NCBI GenBank assembly: GCA_017305195.1
Contig: JAFKMU010000039.1
Span: 100,972-164,971 of the forward strand
Direction: 5' to 3'
DNA: 64,000 nucleotides
DNA from: Verrucomicrobiota bacterium
Lineage (GTDB): Bacteria > Verrucomicrobiota > Verrucomicrobiia > Chthoniobacterales > Terrimicrobiaceae
Part shown: positions 26,319 to 36,587 of the stretch, piece by piece
How the letters are laid out: each line of letters starts with the position of its first letter
Numbering within the stretch: position 1 is the first letter of the stretch
Made by a program: the position numbers and the translations under genes
Notes under the pieces: generated by a model
Databases searched by the model: none
What the model saw: only the letters and a program-made list of their open reading frames with translations
Told to the model about the DNA's origin: nothing

Positions 26319-27644
26319 ATGGAAGCCGAAGCCACCGAGATCGTTCGCATCCTGCGCGAGGCCGGGCATATCGCCTATTTCGCGGGTGGCTGCGTACGCG
26401 ACCGGCTATTGGGCAAGGAGCCGGTGGATTTTGATATCGCCACGGACGCCACCCCCGAGCGCGTGCAGGAGATTTTTCCCCGTACCGTCCCGGTCGGCGC
26501 GCAGTTCGGAGTGGTGCTGGTGGTTTCCCACGGCGAGGAATACCAGGTGGCCACCTTCCGGGCCGACGGCGCCTATATTGACGGGCGCCATCCCGAGGGA
26601 GTCGTCTATACGACCGCCGAGGGCGACGCCTCCCGGCGCGACTTCACCATCAACGGCCTCTTCTACGATCCCATCGAGCAGCGCGTGCTGGACTATGTCG
26701 GCGGCGAGGCCGATCTCCAGCGCCGGCTCCTCCGCGCCATCGGGGAACCGCGCAAGCGCCTGGAGGAGGATCGCCTGCGCATCCTGCGCGGCGTGCGGTT
26801 TGGCGCGACGCTCGCCTTCGATATCGAACCCGCCACGTGGGAGGCCATTCGCGTATACGCCCCGCGCATCCACGATGTGAGCGCCGAGCGCATCCGAGAG
26901 GAGCTTGTGAAAATCTTCCTCTCCCCGCGCCGCGTCGCAGGCTTTGACCTGCTCGACGCCAGCGGACTGCTGGGCGAGCTTTTGCCCGAGATCACCGCGA
27001 TGAAGGGCTGCGACCAGCCGCCGGAGTTTCACCCCGAGGGCGACGTCTATGTCCACACCCGCATCATGCTGGACATGCTGCCGGGGGAGGTTTCGCTGCC
27101 GCTCGTCTTCGGCGTGCTCTTTCACGACATCGGCAAGGTGCCCACGCGGCAGATCGATCCCACGGGCCGCATTCGTTTCAACGGCCACGAGTCTGTCAGC
27201 GCGCGCATGACCGAGGCCATCATGCGGCGGCTGAAGTTTTCCAACGACGAGATCGAGGCAACGATCGAGATCGTCCAGCACCACATGGCCTTCAAGGACG
27301 TGCAGAACATGCGCGTGGCCCGGCTGAAGCGCTTCATGGTACGCCCGACTTTCACCGATGAACTCGAGCTCCATCGCGTCGATTGTCAGAGCAGCCACGG
27401 CATGCTGGACAACTATCACTTCCTCCTCGCCAAGGAGCAGGAGTTTGCCAATGAACCGCTTATTCCCAAGCCCCTCATTAATGGTCGCGATTTGATTGAT
27501 CTAGGCTGGACACCGGGGCCGGTTTTCAAGCAAGTCCTAGAGGCAGTCGAAACCCTGCAACTCGAGGGCCAGCTCACCTCGCGGGAAGAAGCTCTCGCCT
27601 GGGTGCGTGACCATCAATCCAACGGCAAAGACCTCCCAAAGTGA
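26319..27644 (+). CDS. cca: CCA-adding enzyme / tRNA nucleotidyltransferase with HD domain
   Basis: A 441-residue class II nucleotidyltransferase of the poly(A) polymerase family. It has YFAGGCVRDRLLGKEPVDFDIATDA (phosphate loop and the Asp-x-Asp metal motif), RRDFTINGLFYD, and EEDRLRILRGVRFGATL. An HD domain follows with LFHDIGK (near 267-273) and IVQHHMAF. The role is repair or completion of tRNA 3' CCA ends; an A-adding or poly(A) polymerase role is an alternative if another paralogue exists. I chose ATG 26319 over an in-frame TTG at 26280. The stop overlaps the next start (GTGA). Confidence 0.88.
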   Translation: MEAEATEIVRILREAGHIAYFAGGCVRDRLLGKEPVDFDIATDATPERVQEIFPRTVPVGAQFGVVLVVSHGEEYQVATFRADGAYIDGRHPEGVVYTTAEGDASRRDFTINGLFYDPIEQRVLDYVGGEADLQRRLLRAIGEPRKRLEEDRLRILRGVRFGATLAFDIEPATWEAIRVYAPRIHDVSAERIREELVKIFLSPRRVAGFDLLDASGLLGELLPEITAMKGCDQPPEFHPEGDVYVHTRIMLDMLPGEVSLPLVFGVLFHDIGKVPTRQIDPTGRIRFNGHESVSARMTEAIMRRLKFSNDEIEATIEIVQHHMAFKDVQNMRVARLKRFMVRPTFTDELELHRVDCQSSHGMLDNYHFLLAKEQEFANEPLIPKPLINGRDLIDLGWTPGPVFKQVLEAVETLQLEGQLTSREEALAWVRDHQSNGKDLPK

Positions 27645-28534
27645 AGAAGACCCAGATCCATATCGCACGCAACGGCCAGATCCTCGGCGTGTATGATTCG
27701 GACAAGATCGCCGATTACCTCGATATGGGCACCCTGAAGGCGACCGATCACTTCTTTGAAGAAAAAACCGGCGCGTGGAAAACCCTGGACGGGTGGCATG
27801 ATGACACGCCGCCCCGCTCGACCAAGAAGCCCGTGAGCACGGCATCGGAGGAGGGAGGAGAGTCCAAGAGCGAGTCATCCCACGGACATTCCCGCCGCTC
27901 CTCACGCTCCCATCGGAGCAAAAAAACCAATGTCGCCCCCTGGCTGGTCGCACTTCTGTTCCTCTGCGTCGGAGTAGGCCTGCTGACCTGGGCCTTCAGC
28001 CTTGGCGATGAGATCAGGGGCATCCGGGAGGATCTCCGCCTGGAGAAGGAAACCACACGCACTCTCAAGCTGGAAAACCAGGTCCTCAACGAGGTAACCC
28101 CCCCGGGAAAAATCCGCGGCATCATCACGTATTCCCCCGCCGCAGGGCAAATCGCCGTCATGAGCGGCTCGACCGTGGGCCTCTACCCTCGCGAAGCCGT
28201 GGAGCAGGCAATTACCACCGTCAAGGGAGACAAGTCGATGGGCTTCTCCGAGGCCTCCGAGAAGCTCAAGGCCATACTCTCCTCCCCGATCACCGTCACC
28301 ATCACGGATTCCAACGGACGGGTGGACCTCGCCGCACCGGCCCACGGGGACTATGTCCTCGTCGCCAGTGCCGCAAAAAAAACCGACGTCGGCTATGAGA
28401 AATACCTCTGGCTCATCGGACTCACCACCTCCGACAACCCCAGCCGGGTCGTTTTGCTCAACGAGAACAATGCCGTTTCCGAAGCGAAACCTGAATTGAC
28501 GCTTACCGATTTCGTCGATTTCGCGACGAAATAA
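27641..28534 (+). CDS. GYF_2-like domain membrane protein of unknown function
   Basis: A 297-residue protein. The N-terminal ~50 residues (IHIARNGQILGVYDSDKIAD...GTLKATDHFF) look like the bacterial GYF_2 domain. A Ser/His/Arg-rich linker (about 65-90), one membrane helix (APWLVALLFLCVGVGLLTWA, ~100-120) and a short coiled stretch (REDLRLEKETTRTLKLENQV) follow. The C-terminal domain of ~150 residues is extracytoplasmic and unrecognised. The start is GTG, overlapping the cca stop by four bases. Some verrucomicrobial proteins use GYF-like domains as adaptors, but no partner is evident. Confidence 0.6.
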   Translation: MKKTQIHIARNGQILGVYDSDKIADYLDMGTLKATDHFFEEKTGAWKTLDGWHDDTPPRSTKKPVSTASEEGGESKSESSHGHSRRSSRSHRSKKTNVAPWLVALLFLCVGVGLLTWAFSLGDEIRGIREDLRLEKETTRTLKLENQVLNEVTPPGKIRGIITYSPAAGQIAVMSGSTVGLYPREAVEQAITTVKGDKSMGFSEASEKLKAILSSPITVTITDSNGRVDLAAPAHGDYVLVASAAKKTDVGYEKYLWLIGLTTSDNPSRVVLLNENNAVSEAKPELTLTDFVDFATK

Positions 28535-28541
28535 ACGGTCC

Positions 28542-28557
28542 GGGAAAAATTTTTCCC
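28542..28557. promoter_or_regulatory. Perfect 16-base palindrome upstream of sdh operon
   Basis: GGGAAAAATTTTTCCC is a perfect palindrome starting 8 bases after the stop of the GYF-like gene and ending 57 bases before sdhC. It could be an operator or serve as a weak terminator (the stem is followed by CTCGG, not T's). Confidence 0.4.
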
Positions 28558-28593
28558 TCGGCGGGGCCGCTAGGCTCTTGCTTGTCCAAACGT

Positions 28594-28608
28594 ATTAGAA
28601 TATCTAAT
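28594..28608. promoter_or_regulatory. ATTAG-N5-CTAAT palindrome at the sdhC start
   Basis: ATTAGAATATCTAAT ends six bases before the sdhC ATG, occupying the place where a Shine-Dalgarno would be. It is extended to six-base arms (ATTAGA/TCTAAT). The same element is found before malic enzyme and the pilus operon. Confidence 0.5.
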
Positions 28609-28614
28609 TCTGCC

Positions 28615-29354
28615 ATGTCCGCTTCCTCTGCTACGTCTACGGCTGGCATCCCGATCCATGAGGCATTATGCCGATGGGTCTTTTCCTCTATTGGGAAAAA
28701 AACGATCGTCGCCGTAACCGGAATCCTTCTCGTCCTGTTCGTTACCGGGCACATGCTCGGTAACTTCACCATCTACTTTGGCCCGGATCTCATCAATGCC
28801 TACGCCAAGCACCTGCGCGACCTGGGGCCGTTCCTCTGGGTGATCCGCCTCGGGCTGCTGGCCACGGTCTTCCTGCACATCTTTTTCACGATGCTGCTGT
28901 GGAAGGAAAACGCCACGGCCCGCCCGCAGAAGTACGCGGTGGGCGACCCGATCAAGACGACGGTCTTTGCCCGCACGATGCGGCTGACCGGTCTCTTCGT
29001 AGTGGCCTTCGTCATCTTCCACCTCGGGCACTTCACGCTGATGATTTTCAACCCGAGCTGGACGCACCTCGATACCGAGCTGCACGGTGAAACGGTGCAC
29101 GATGTCTACCGCATGGTGGTCCTCGGGTTCAGCAACCCGATCGTGAGCGCCTTTTACATCATCTCCCTGGGGCTCCTCGCCTTCCACCTCAGCCACGGCA
29201 TCGGCAGCCTCTTCCAGACGCTGGGCCTCTCGACCCGCAAGATGCGTCCGGTTTATGAAGCAGTGGCTCGCGTTTATGCGTGGGCGCTCTTCGTCGGTTA
29301 CTCCTCCATCCCCATCTCCATCCTCATCTTCGGACTGGGCAAGAACACGATCAA

Positions 29355-29358
<4 letters not shown>
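28615..29358 (+). CDS. sdhC: Succinate dehydrogenase cytochrome b subunit (b558 type)
   Basis: A 247-residue membrane anchor with five hydrophobic helices, the single large subunit type (Bacillus/Bacteroides/Wolinella-like) that carries two haems and needs no SdhD. Candidate axial His residues are in [24 protein letters not shown] and FHLSHGIGS. It anchors the SdhAB catalytic pair and passes electrons to quinone. I chose the ATG at 28615; an in-frame TTG at 28582 would place the palindrome inside the gene. It overlaps sdhA by four bases. Confidence 0.92.
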
Positions 29359-31274
<1,916 letters not shown>

Positions 31275-31287
31275 TCCTGATTATCCC

Positions 31288-32049
31288 ATGAACTTCACTC
31301 TACGCGTCTGGAGACAGGACGGCCCGACCACAGCCGGCCGTTTCGAAGAATACCCGGCGAAAAACATCCCCGACGAGGCCTCCTTCCTGGAGATGCTCGA
31401 CATCGTCAACGAGGAGCTGGAGAAGGCAGGCAAGGAGTCGGTCCAGTTTGACCACGACTGCCGCGAAGGCATTTGCGGCATGTGCAGCCTGACGATCAAT
31501 GGCGTGCCCCACGGCCCCGGCCGCGGCACCACCTGCCAGCTCTACATGCGCAAGTTCCAGGATGGCGACGTCATCACGATCGAGCCGTTCCGGGTCGGGG
31601 CCTTCCCGATCCTCCGCGACCTCGCGGTGAACCGCACGGCCCTCGACAAGGTGATCCAGGCCGGCGGTTTCATCACTGCCCGCACCGGGTCCGCCCCGGA
31701 TGCGAATTCCGTACCGATCCCCAAAGTCGTCGCCGACGAGTCGATGGACGCCGCCGCCTGTATCGGCTGCGGCGCCTGCGCTGCGGCTTGTCCGAACAGC
31801 TCGGCCATGCTCTTCGTGAGCGCCAAGGCGGCCCACCTCGGTCTCCTGCCCCAGGGCAAGCCCGAGAGCGAGCGCCGCACCGTCCGCATGGTCCGCACCA
31901 TGGACGATCTCGGCTTCGGCAACTGCTCCAACTACTATGCCTGCGAGGCCGTCTGCCCCGCCGGCATCTCGGCGTCGTTCATCGCCCGCCTGAACCGCCA
32001 GTACACCAGTGCTGCGGCTCGCGAAGCGGTCGGTGCGACCACCATCTGA
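31288..32049 (+). CDS. sdhB: Succinate dehydrogenase iron-sulfur subunit
   Basis: A 253-residue electron-transfer subunit. The N-terminal ferredoxin domain holds the 2Fe-2S ligands (CREGICGMC, then Cys in TTCQLYM). The C-terminal domain holds [12 protein letters not shown] (4Fe-4S) and [16 protein letters not shown] (3Fe-4S). It links SdhA flavin to the SdhC haems. It starts 13 bases after sdhA and closes the C-A-B operon, the order found with single-subunit anchors. Confidence 0.95.
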   Translation: MNFTLRVWRQDGPTTAGRFEEYPAKNIPDEASFLEMLDIVNEELEKAGKESVQFDHDCREGICGMCSLTINGVPHGPGRGTTCQLYMRKFQDGDVITIEPFRVGAFPILRDLAVNRTALDKVIQAGGFITARTGSAPDANSVPIPKVVADESMDAAACIGCGACAAACPNSSAMLFVSAKAAHLGLLPQGKPESERRTVRMVRTMDDLGFGNCSNYYACEAVCPAGISASFIARLNRQYTSAAAREAVGATTI

Positions 32050-32101
32050 TCGAAAAACTGCTGGGCGTCAAAGACGGCGGCGACTACAAAGTTCGCCGTC
32101 G

Positions 32102-33139
32102 ATGACGCCAAAGCATCCTCCCTGCAACCAGTCTGCGACGCCTCGAGTGGAGGCGCCATCACTGTTGCATCATCTGATGACCGTCCTCCAGGTGGCGGTC
32201 ACACTCGGGCTCCTCTGGTGGTTGTTTCATGACGAGCAGCGCCGCATCACCATGTGGAAGGCCCTCACCACCGCCGACTGGCGGTGGATGATCCTAGCCG
32301 TGGCCTCCGCCGGTGTTTGTGAGTTCTTCGGCGTCCTGCGCTGGCAGCTTTTCCTCCGCATGCTCCATATCGAGGTGCCTTTGAAAGAAATCACCCGGCT
32401 CTTCTTTATCGGCGCGTTTTTCAATCAGTTCCTTCCCGGCACAACTGGAGGCGATGTGGTGCGCGTGATTTTCCTCATGCGGGATCATCCCGAGAACAAG
32501 ACCGAGGGCTTCCTCAGCGTCGCCGTGGACCGGGTGCTCGCCATCTTTGTCCTCGTCATCATCGGCCTCGTCTTTGCCTGGACGCGCGATGACTGGTTTG
32601 CCCAGAGCTTCGCTGTCGGCAACATGATGAAGATTTTTGCGATCACGCTTTTTGTCATGGCCACGGCGCTCATCGCCTCGTTCATCCTGACCAAGCGCAG
32701 CCTCGTCGGCCGCCTGCCCCGTCGTTTCCCCTTCCGCTCCTACCTCATCAAGCTCTCGAAGATCTGGCAGCTCTGCATCGAAAACCGCCGCGAGGCCATC
32801 CTCGGCACGATCTACACCGTGCCCATGCTCTTCGCCTACTTCATGGCTTTCTGCTTCGCGGCCAAGGCCTTCACCAACCAGGTGAGCATCTGGGACATGA
32901 CCTCGATCATGCCGCTGGTTACCGCCATTTCCTCGCTCCCCATCAGCCTCAATGGCATTGGCCTGCGCGAGGCCTTCCTCGACAATCTCCTGCAGGAACT
33001 CTGCGGCACCCCCGCCGGTATCGGCACCACCATCTCCATCGCGGGCATGGCTGTGTACCTGCTCTGGGGGCTGGTCGGCGGCGTATTTTACCTGGAGCGC
33101 ATCAAGCGGCGTTACCAGCCGGTTCCGCCCACAGAGTAA
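32102..33139 (+). CDS. Lysylphosphatidylglycerol synthase-like (UPF0104) membrane protein
   Basis: A 345-residue polytopic protein with about eight helices. The family marks are ARWQLF-like VLRWQLFLRML, the FFNQFLPGTTGGDVVR loop, SVAVDRVLAI and SLPISLNGIGLREAF. This flippase-like domain is shared by MprF N-termini and many stand-alone bacterial proteins of unclear role. There is no aminoacyl-transferase domain, so lysyl-lipid synthesis by this protein alone is not supported. The ATG at 32102 was preferred over the frame reaching back into sdhB. It starts 52 bases after sdhB. Confidence 0.82.
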   Translation: MTPKHPPCNQSATPRVEAPSLLHHLMTVLQVAVTLGLLWWLFHDEQRRITMWKALTTADWRWMILAVASAGVCEFFGVLRWQLFLRMLHIEVPLKEITRLFFIGAFFNQFLPGTTGGDVVRVIFLMRDHPENKTEGFLSVAVDRVLAIFVLVIIGLVFAWTRDDWFAQSFAVGNMMKIFAITLFVMATALIASFILTKRSLVGRLPRRFPFRSYLIKLSKIWQLCIENRREAILGTIYTVPMLFAYFMAFCFAAKAFTNQVSIWDMTSIMPLVTAISSLPISLNGIGLREAFLDNLLQELCGTPAGIGTTISIAGMAVYLLWGLVGGVFYLERIKRRYQPVPPTE

Positions 33140-33184
33140 ACTTGGGCGTTGATCCGCGCCGCCCGACAGACGAGTAATACCGCC

Positions 33185-33961
33185 GTGACTTTCCTAGACC
33201 GTTTAGAACGACGCTTCGGCTACCTCGCCATTCCCGGCCTGATCCGCTACGTCATGATCCTGAATATCCTGGTGTATCTCCTCGCTATCGCGAACCCGGG
33301 ATTCCTTTCTCTCCTCGTCGCCGATCGCGATGCCATCTGGCATGGCGAAATCTGGCGTCTCGTCAGCTGGATTTTCATCCCTGGCGTGGGGCCGGGCCTT
33401 TTCAGCCCGCTCTTCATGATCTTCTACGTGTACTTTACGTGGTGGATCGGCGACATCCTTGAGGCCAACTGGGGGGCCTTTCGCCTGACTCTATATTACC
33501 TGCTCGGCATGCTGGGCTACGTGGCCGTGGCGCTCTTCTTTGGCGGTTCCAGCGCATCGATTTCGCTGAATTTCACGCTCTTCCTCGCCCTCGCCACCAT
33601 AGCGCCCAACCTGGAGATCCTTCTGTTCTTCGTCTTTCCGGTGAAGATCAAGTGGCTCGCCATCTGGGGTCTGATCGGACCCACCTATATGTTCTTCGTC
33701 GGCCCCCCGAGCGTGCAGGTCGCGACGACCTGGAGCCTCGCAAATTACCTGCTTTTCTTCGCCCCCGGGATTTTCCGGCGCATGAAGTCCGACCGGACCA
33801 ACGCCCTGCGCCGGGCGAAATTTGACCAGGCGGTGAAGAGCGCTCCGGAGTACATGCACCACTGCGCGGTTTGCGGAGCCAACGAGGTCAGCCATCCGCA
33901 CGAGGACTTCCGCGTCGCCGCCGACGGCCAGGAATACTGCGCCCGGCACCTGCCCAAGTAG
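33185..33961 (+). CDS. Degenerate rhomboid-like membrane protein with C-terminal zinc ribbon
   Basis: A 258-residue protein with about six helices. WHGEIWRLVSWIFIPG and the stretch LEILLFFVFPVKIKWLA recall the rhomboid fold, but the GxSG serine motif is missing (SISLNFTLFLALATIAPN instead) and no catalytic His is present in the last helix. The soluble C-terminus has CAVCGANEVSHPHEDF and YCARHL, a likely zinc-binding pair of Cys/His motifs. It is probably an inactive rhomboid that binds partners. The start is uncertain: GTG 33185 fits the family start better than TTG 33149. It converges on trpD with a three-base gap. Confidence 0.7.
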   Translation: MTFLDRLERRFGYLAIPGLIRYVMILNILVYLLAIANPGFLSLLVADRDAIWHGEIWRLVSWIFIPGVGPGLFSPLFMIFYVYFTWWIGDILEANWGAFRLTLYYLLGMLGYVAVALFFGGSSASISLNFTLFLALATIAPNLEILLFFVFPVKIKWLAIWGLIGPTYMFFVGPPSVQVATTWSLANYLLFFAPGIFRRMKSDRTNALRRAKFDQAVKSAPEYMHHCAVCGANEVSHPHEDFRVAADGQEYCARHLPK

Positions 33962-33964
33962 CCG

Positions 33965-34993
33965 TCAGTTTGTCGCGCGGCGCAGCTTGTTCAGCGCCTC
34001 CAGCGCCCGCCCGGAGGATATCGACTCCTCCGCCCGGAGGAAGGCCTCGGCCAGTTGCGCCTCGGCCCCGGTCACCAGCAGGGAACACGCGGCGTTCAGG
34101 GCGATGATCTGCCGGATGGCGACGGAGCCGGAGCCTTCCAGCACCTCGACCACCGTGCGGGCATTCTCCTCCGCGTTGCCGCCCTTCAGGTCGGCCAATA
34201 TCGCTGGGGAGATGGGCAGTTTTTCGATCCCGAGTTGCTCCTGAAAGATCGCGCCATCCTCCACGCGATGAACCGTCGTCGGCCCCAGGGTGGAAACTTC
34301 ATCGAGTCCGCCCTCCGGCGACTCGCCATGCACGGCCCACGCACTGCGGCGGCCGAGAAGCCGGAAGACCTCGGCGTAAAGCGGAAGCAGGCGGAGATTA
34401 AAGACCCCGGCGAGTTGAAACTCCGGTCTGGCGGGATTGAGGAGCGGCCCGAGCAGATTGAAGATGGTAGGAGTGCCCTCCTCCGCGAGGAGTTTCCGCA
34501 CCGGTGCGATCGCCTTGAAGGTGGGATGATACCGCGGCGCGAAAAGGAACACGCAGCCCGCACGCTCCAGGATCTCCGCTGCCTGCTCCGGCGCGGTGTC
34601 GATGCGCACGCCGAGAGCCTCCAGCACGTCGGCGCCGCCGCTTTTTGACGTCACGCCCCGGTTGCCATGCTTCACCACCGGAACCCCGCAGCCCGCGGTC
34701 ACGAACATCGAAGCCGTCGAGATATTGACAAGTCCGTGGCGGTCTCCGCCCGTCCCGCAGACATCGATGATGCCCGCCGGGCTGATGGCGGGGGAAATGG
34801 ATCTCTGGAGAAGCACCTCGACGAACGCGGCCACCTCGCCAGCCCCTGCTCCCTTGCCCTCCAGGGCCCGCAGAAAATCCGCACGCAGGGGAATCGGCTG
34901 CTCCTCGTCCAGCAGGAGGGAGCATACGGTTTCAATATCGGGACGAGTCAGGTCCGCACCCGAGCGCAGTTTTTCTGTAAAAGGGGCCAGCAT
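33965..34993 (-). CDS. trpD: Anthranilate phosphoribosyltransferase
   Basis: A 342-residue enzyme of tryptophan synthesis that joins anthranilate and PRPP. The PRPP-binding CGTGGDRHGLVNIST, the VKHGNRGVTSKSGGADVLE segment and FAPRYHPTFKAIAPVRK are all present. The ATG at 34993 lies two bases after the stop of the EamA gene, so it is the last gene of an aroD-eamA-trpD operon on the minus strand. The longer frame upstream lies inside the EamA gene. No other trp genes are in the window. Confidence 0.94.
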   Translation of the reverse strand: MLAPFTEKLRSGADLTRPDIETVCSLLLDEEQPIPLRADFLRALEGKGAGAGEVAAFVEVLLQRSISPAISPAGIIDVCGTGGDRHGLVNISTASMFVTAGCGVPVVKHGNRGVTSKSGGADVLEALGVRIDTAPEQAAEILERAGCVFLFAPRYHPTFKAIAPVRKLLAEEGTPTIFNLLGPLLNPARPEFQLAGVFNLRLLPLYAEVFRLLGRRSAWAVHGESPEGGLDEVSTLGPTTVHRVEDGAIFQEQLGIEKLPISPAILADLKGGNAEENARTVVEVLEGSGSVAIRQIIALNAACSLLVTGAEAQLAEAFLRAEESISSGRALEALNKLRRATN

Positions 34994-34995
34994 GG

Positions 34996-35874
34996 CTAGA
35001 GCAGAATGAGAATGATGGCCCCAAAGAGCAAGAGCGCTCCTGCGAGACGGCTCAACATCACGGGGACCCCCGCCTCGACATCGCGGAGCCCGAAGAGATG
35101 GCCCGCCGTCCAGGCGATCACCACGCTCCATATGCTGCGGGAACTGTAGAGCACGTTGGCCCCCGTGGCATCATGCGACCACGCCAGGGCGAGAAACATG
35201 ACCCCGGCCTGCAAGCCCAGAAGCGTCACGCCCGTCGCCAGGGATGGCATGACCGCCCGGGGCGGAGACAAGGCCGACCGGTCCATCGCCAGATAGAACA
35301 ACGAGGACAGTACCGCCGTAGCGAGGAACATCGTCGGAAGGAACTCGAGTTCATCAGCTGCCGCCGCCCAATGCTGCACCAGCACATCCGTGAGCGAGAA
35401 AAAGAATGCCGATGCCAGAGCAAGCACCGCCGTGAGGAAGACATCGTGATGTTTTCCCCGGGGAGCAACTCCCGCCAGCAGCCAGATCGAAACCGAACCA
35501 ATGATCGCGGCCCACCACCACCGCTGGCTCACTGCCTGGCCAAAAACCAGCGCGTTCATCGCCGTGACCAGAATAATCTTGGTGCCCATCATCGGCGTCG
35601 CCACGGAGACATCGCCCCGAGACAACGCCGCAAACGTGAACACCTGCCCCAGGAAAAAGGCGATGGCGCAAACAACCGGCTGCCAAAGCGGAGGCCCCGC
35701 TTCCGGCCCTTGAAAGAACCAGAGCGGCTGAACCACCAGGCCCATGGCAAGGTTGGAAGCGAAGTTCACCTGCGCCGCGTTGGCTCCCCGCTGAAGCGAG
35801 GACTTCAGAAACAACGCTGCGAGCGTGTAGCCTACAGCCGCGACCAGCGCGAGGCTGATGCTGGAGTGAATCAT
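34996..35874 (-). CDS. EamA/DMT family transporter
   Basis: A 292-residue membrane protein with ten predicted helices in two EamA halves (first half LALVAAVGYTLAALFLKSSL, second beginning near FLTAVLALASAFFFSLTDVL). The start chosen is the ATG at 35874, which overlaps the aroD stop; the gene ends two bases before trpD. Being placed between two aromatic pathway genes suggests export or import of an aromatic amino acid or metabolite, but this is inference. Confidence 0.8.
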   Translation of the reverse strand: MIHSSISLALVAAVGYTLAALFLKSSLQRGANAAQVNFASNLAMGLVVQPLWFFQGPEAGPPLWQPVVCAIAFFLGQVFTFAALSRGDVSVATPMMGTKIILVTAMNALVFGQAVSQRWWWAAIIGSVSIWLLAGVAPRGKHHDVFLTAVLALASAFFFSLTDVLVQHWAAAADELEFLPTMFLATAVLSSLFYLAMDRSALSPPRAVMPSLATGVTLLGLQAGVMFLALAWSHDATGANVLYSSRSIWSVVIAWTAGHLFGLRDVEAGVPVMLSRLAGALLLFGAIILILL

Positions 35875-36539
35875 CAGGCCTGCCGCAACAGCGCGGCGAA
35901 CTCCTCCGCCTGCCATTGACCGGGGACCTGCGGCTTGTCCAGCCAGCCGTAGTTCAACGCGGAACCTGCCTTGGCCAGCACGAGCCGCGAAGCCCGGCCA
36001 AGCACACCCATCCCCATGGCGGCGACGGAGCCCGTCGCCTCCCCGAGAAAGTCCAGCAGCACAGCGACGTCTCCCGGGGCTGTCGTGATGGCCGCGACCT
36101 TGACGATATCCGCCCCGGCATCACGGGCGGACTTCTCCACAGTCCGGAGCTTGCGGAGAGAGGGCATACCCTCAAAATCATGAAAGGACGCGACAACAAC
36201 CTTGCCGGCCCTTTTTGCGGCTCCCACCACCCCCGCAAGGGCCCCGAGCGAGCGCACCTCGATGTCCAGCGCCGCAGCCAAGGGAAGATACTCGCGGTAC
36301 AGCTCGGCCCTCACCTCATCGGCGAGAGCGAGCCCCCCTCCCTCGTCCACGCGACGCACTGTCAGGATCACGGGCTTCTTGACACCTTCGAGGAGCTCGG
36401 TCTCCGGGGGGCGGGGCAGGACATCGATCCGCACCTCGCACCAGTCCACATCGGCCTTGGCGGCCAGCTTGAACCCTCGCAGAGTGTGAATCGTTCCCAC
36501 AACGGCGGATTGCGGAAGGCTCCTTTTCTTTCTTCGCAT
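35874..36539 (-). CDS. aroD: 3-dehydroquinate dehydratase, type I
   Basis: A 221-residue shikimate-pathway enzyme. It forms 3-dehydroshikimate through a Schiff base. Conserved residues are the Glu in VDWCEVRID, ILTVRR, the catalytic His in VVASFHDFEG and the Schiff-base Lys in ADIVKVAAI; the C-terminal NYGWLDKPQVPGQW segment contains the Gln-rich closing loop. The ATG at 36539 follows a divergent 48-base spacer to the sugar transferase gene. It is first in the aroD-eamA-trpD operon. Confidence 0.92.
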   Translation of the reverse strand: MRRKKRSLPQSAVVGTIHTLRGFKLAAKADVDWCEVRIDVLPRPPETELLEGVKKPVILTVRRVDEGGGLALADEVRAELYREYLPLAAALDIEVRSLGALAGVVGAAKRAGKVVVASFHDFEGMPSLRKLRTVEKSARDAGADIVKVAAITTAPGDVAVLLDFLGEATGSVAAMGMGVLGRASRLVLAKAGSALNYGWLDKPQVPGQWQAEEFAALLRQA

Positions 36540-36587
36540 ATTTGCGTGGCATGATAGCGTTGAATCCCTCCCTTGGCGAGCAGCCAT

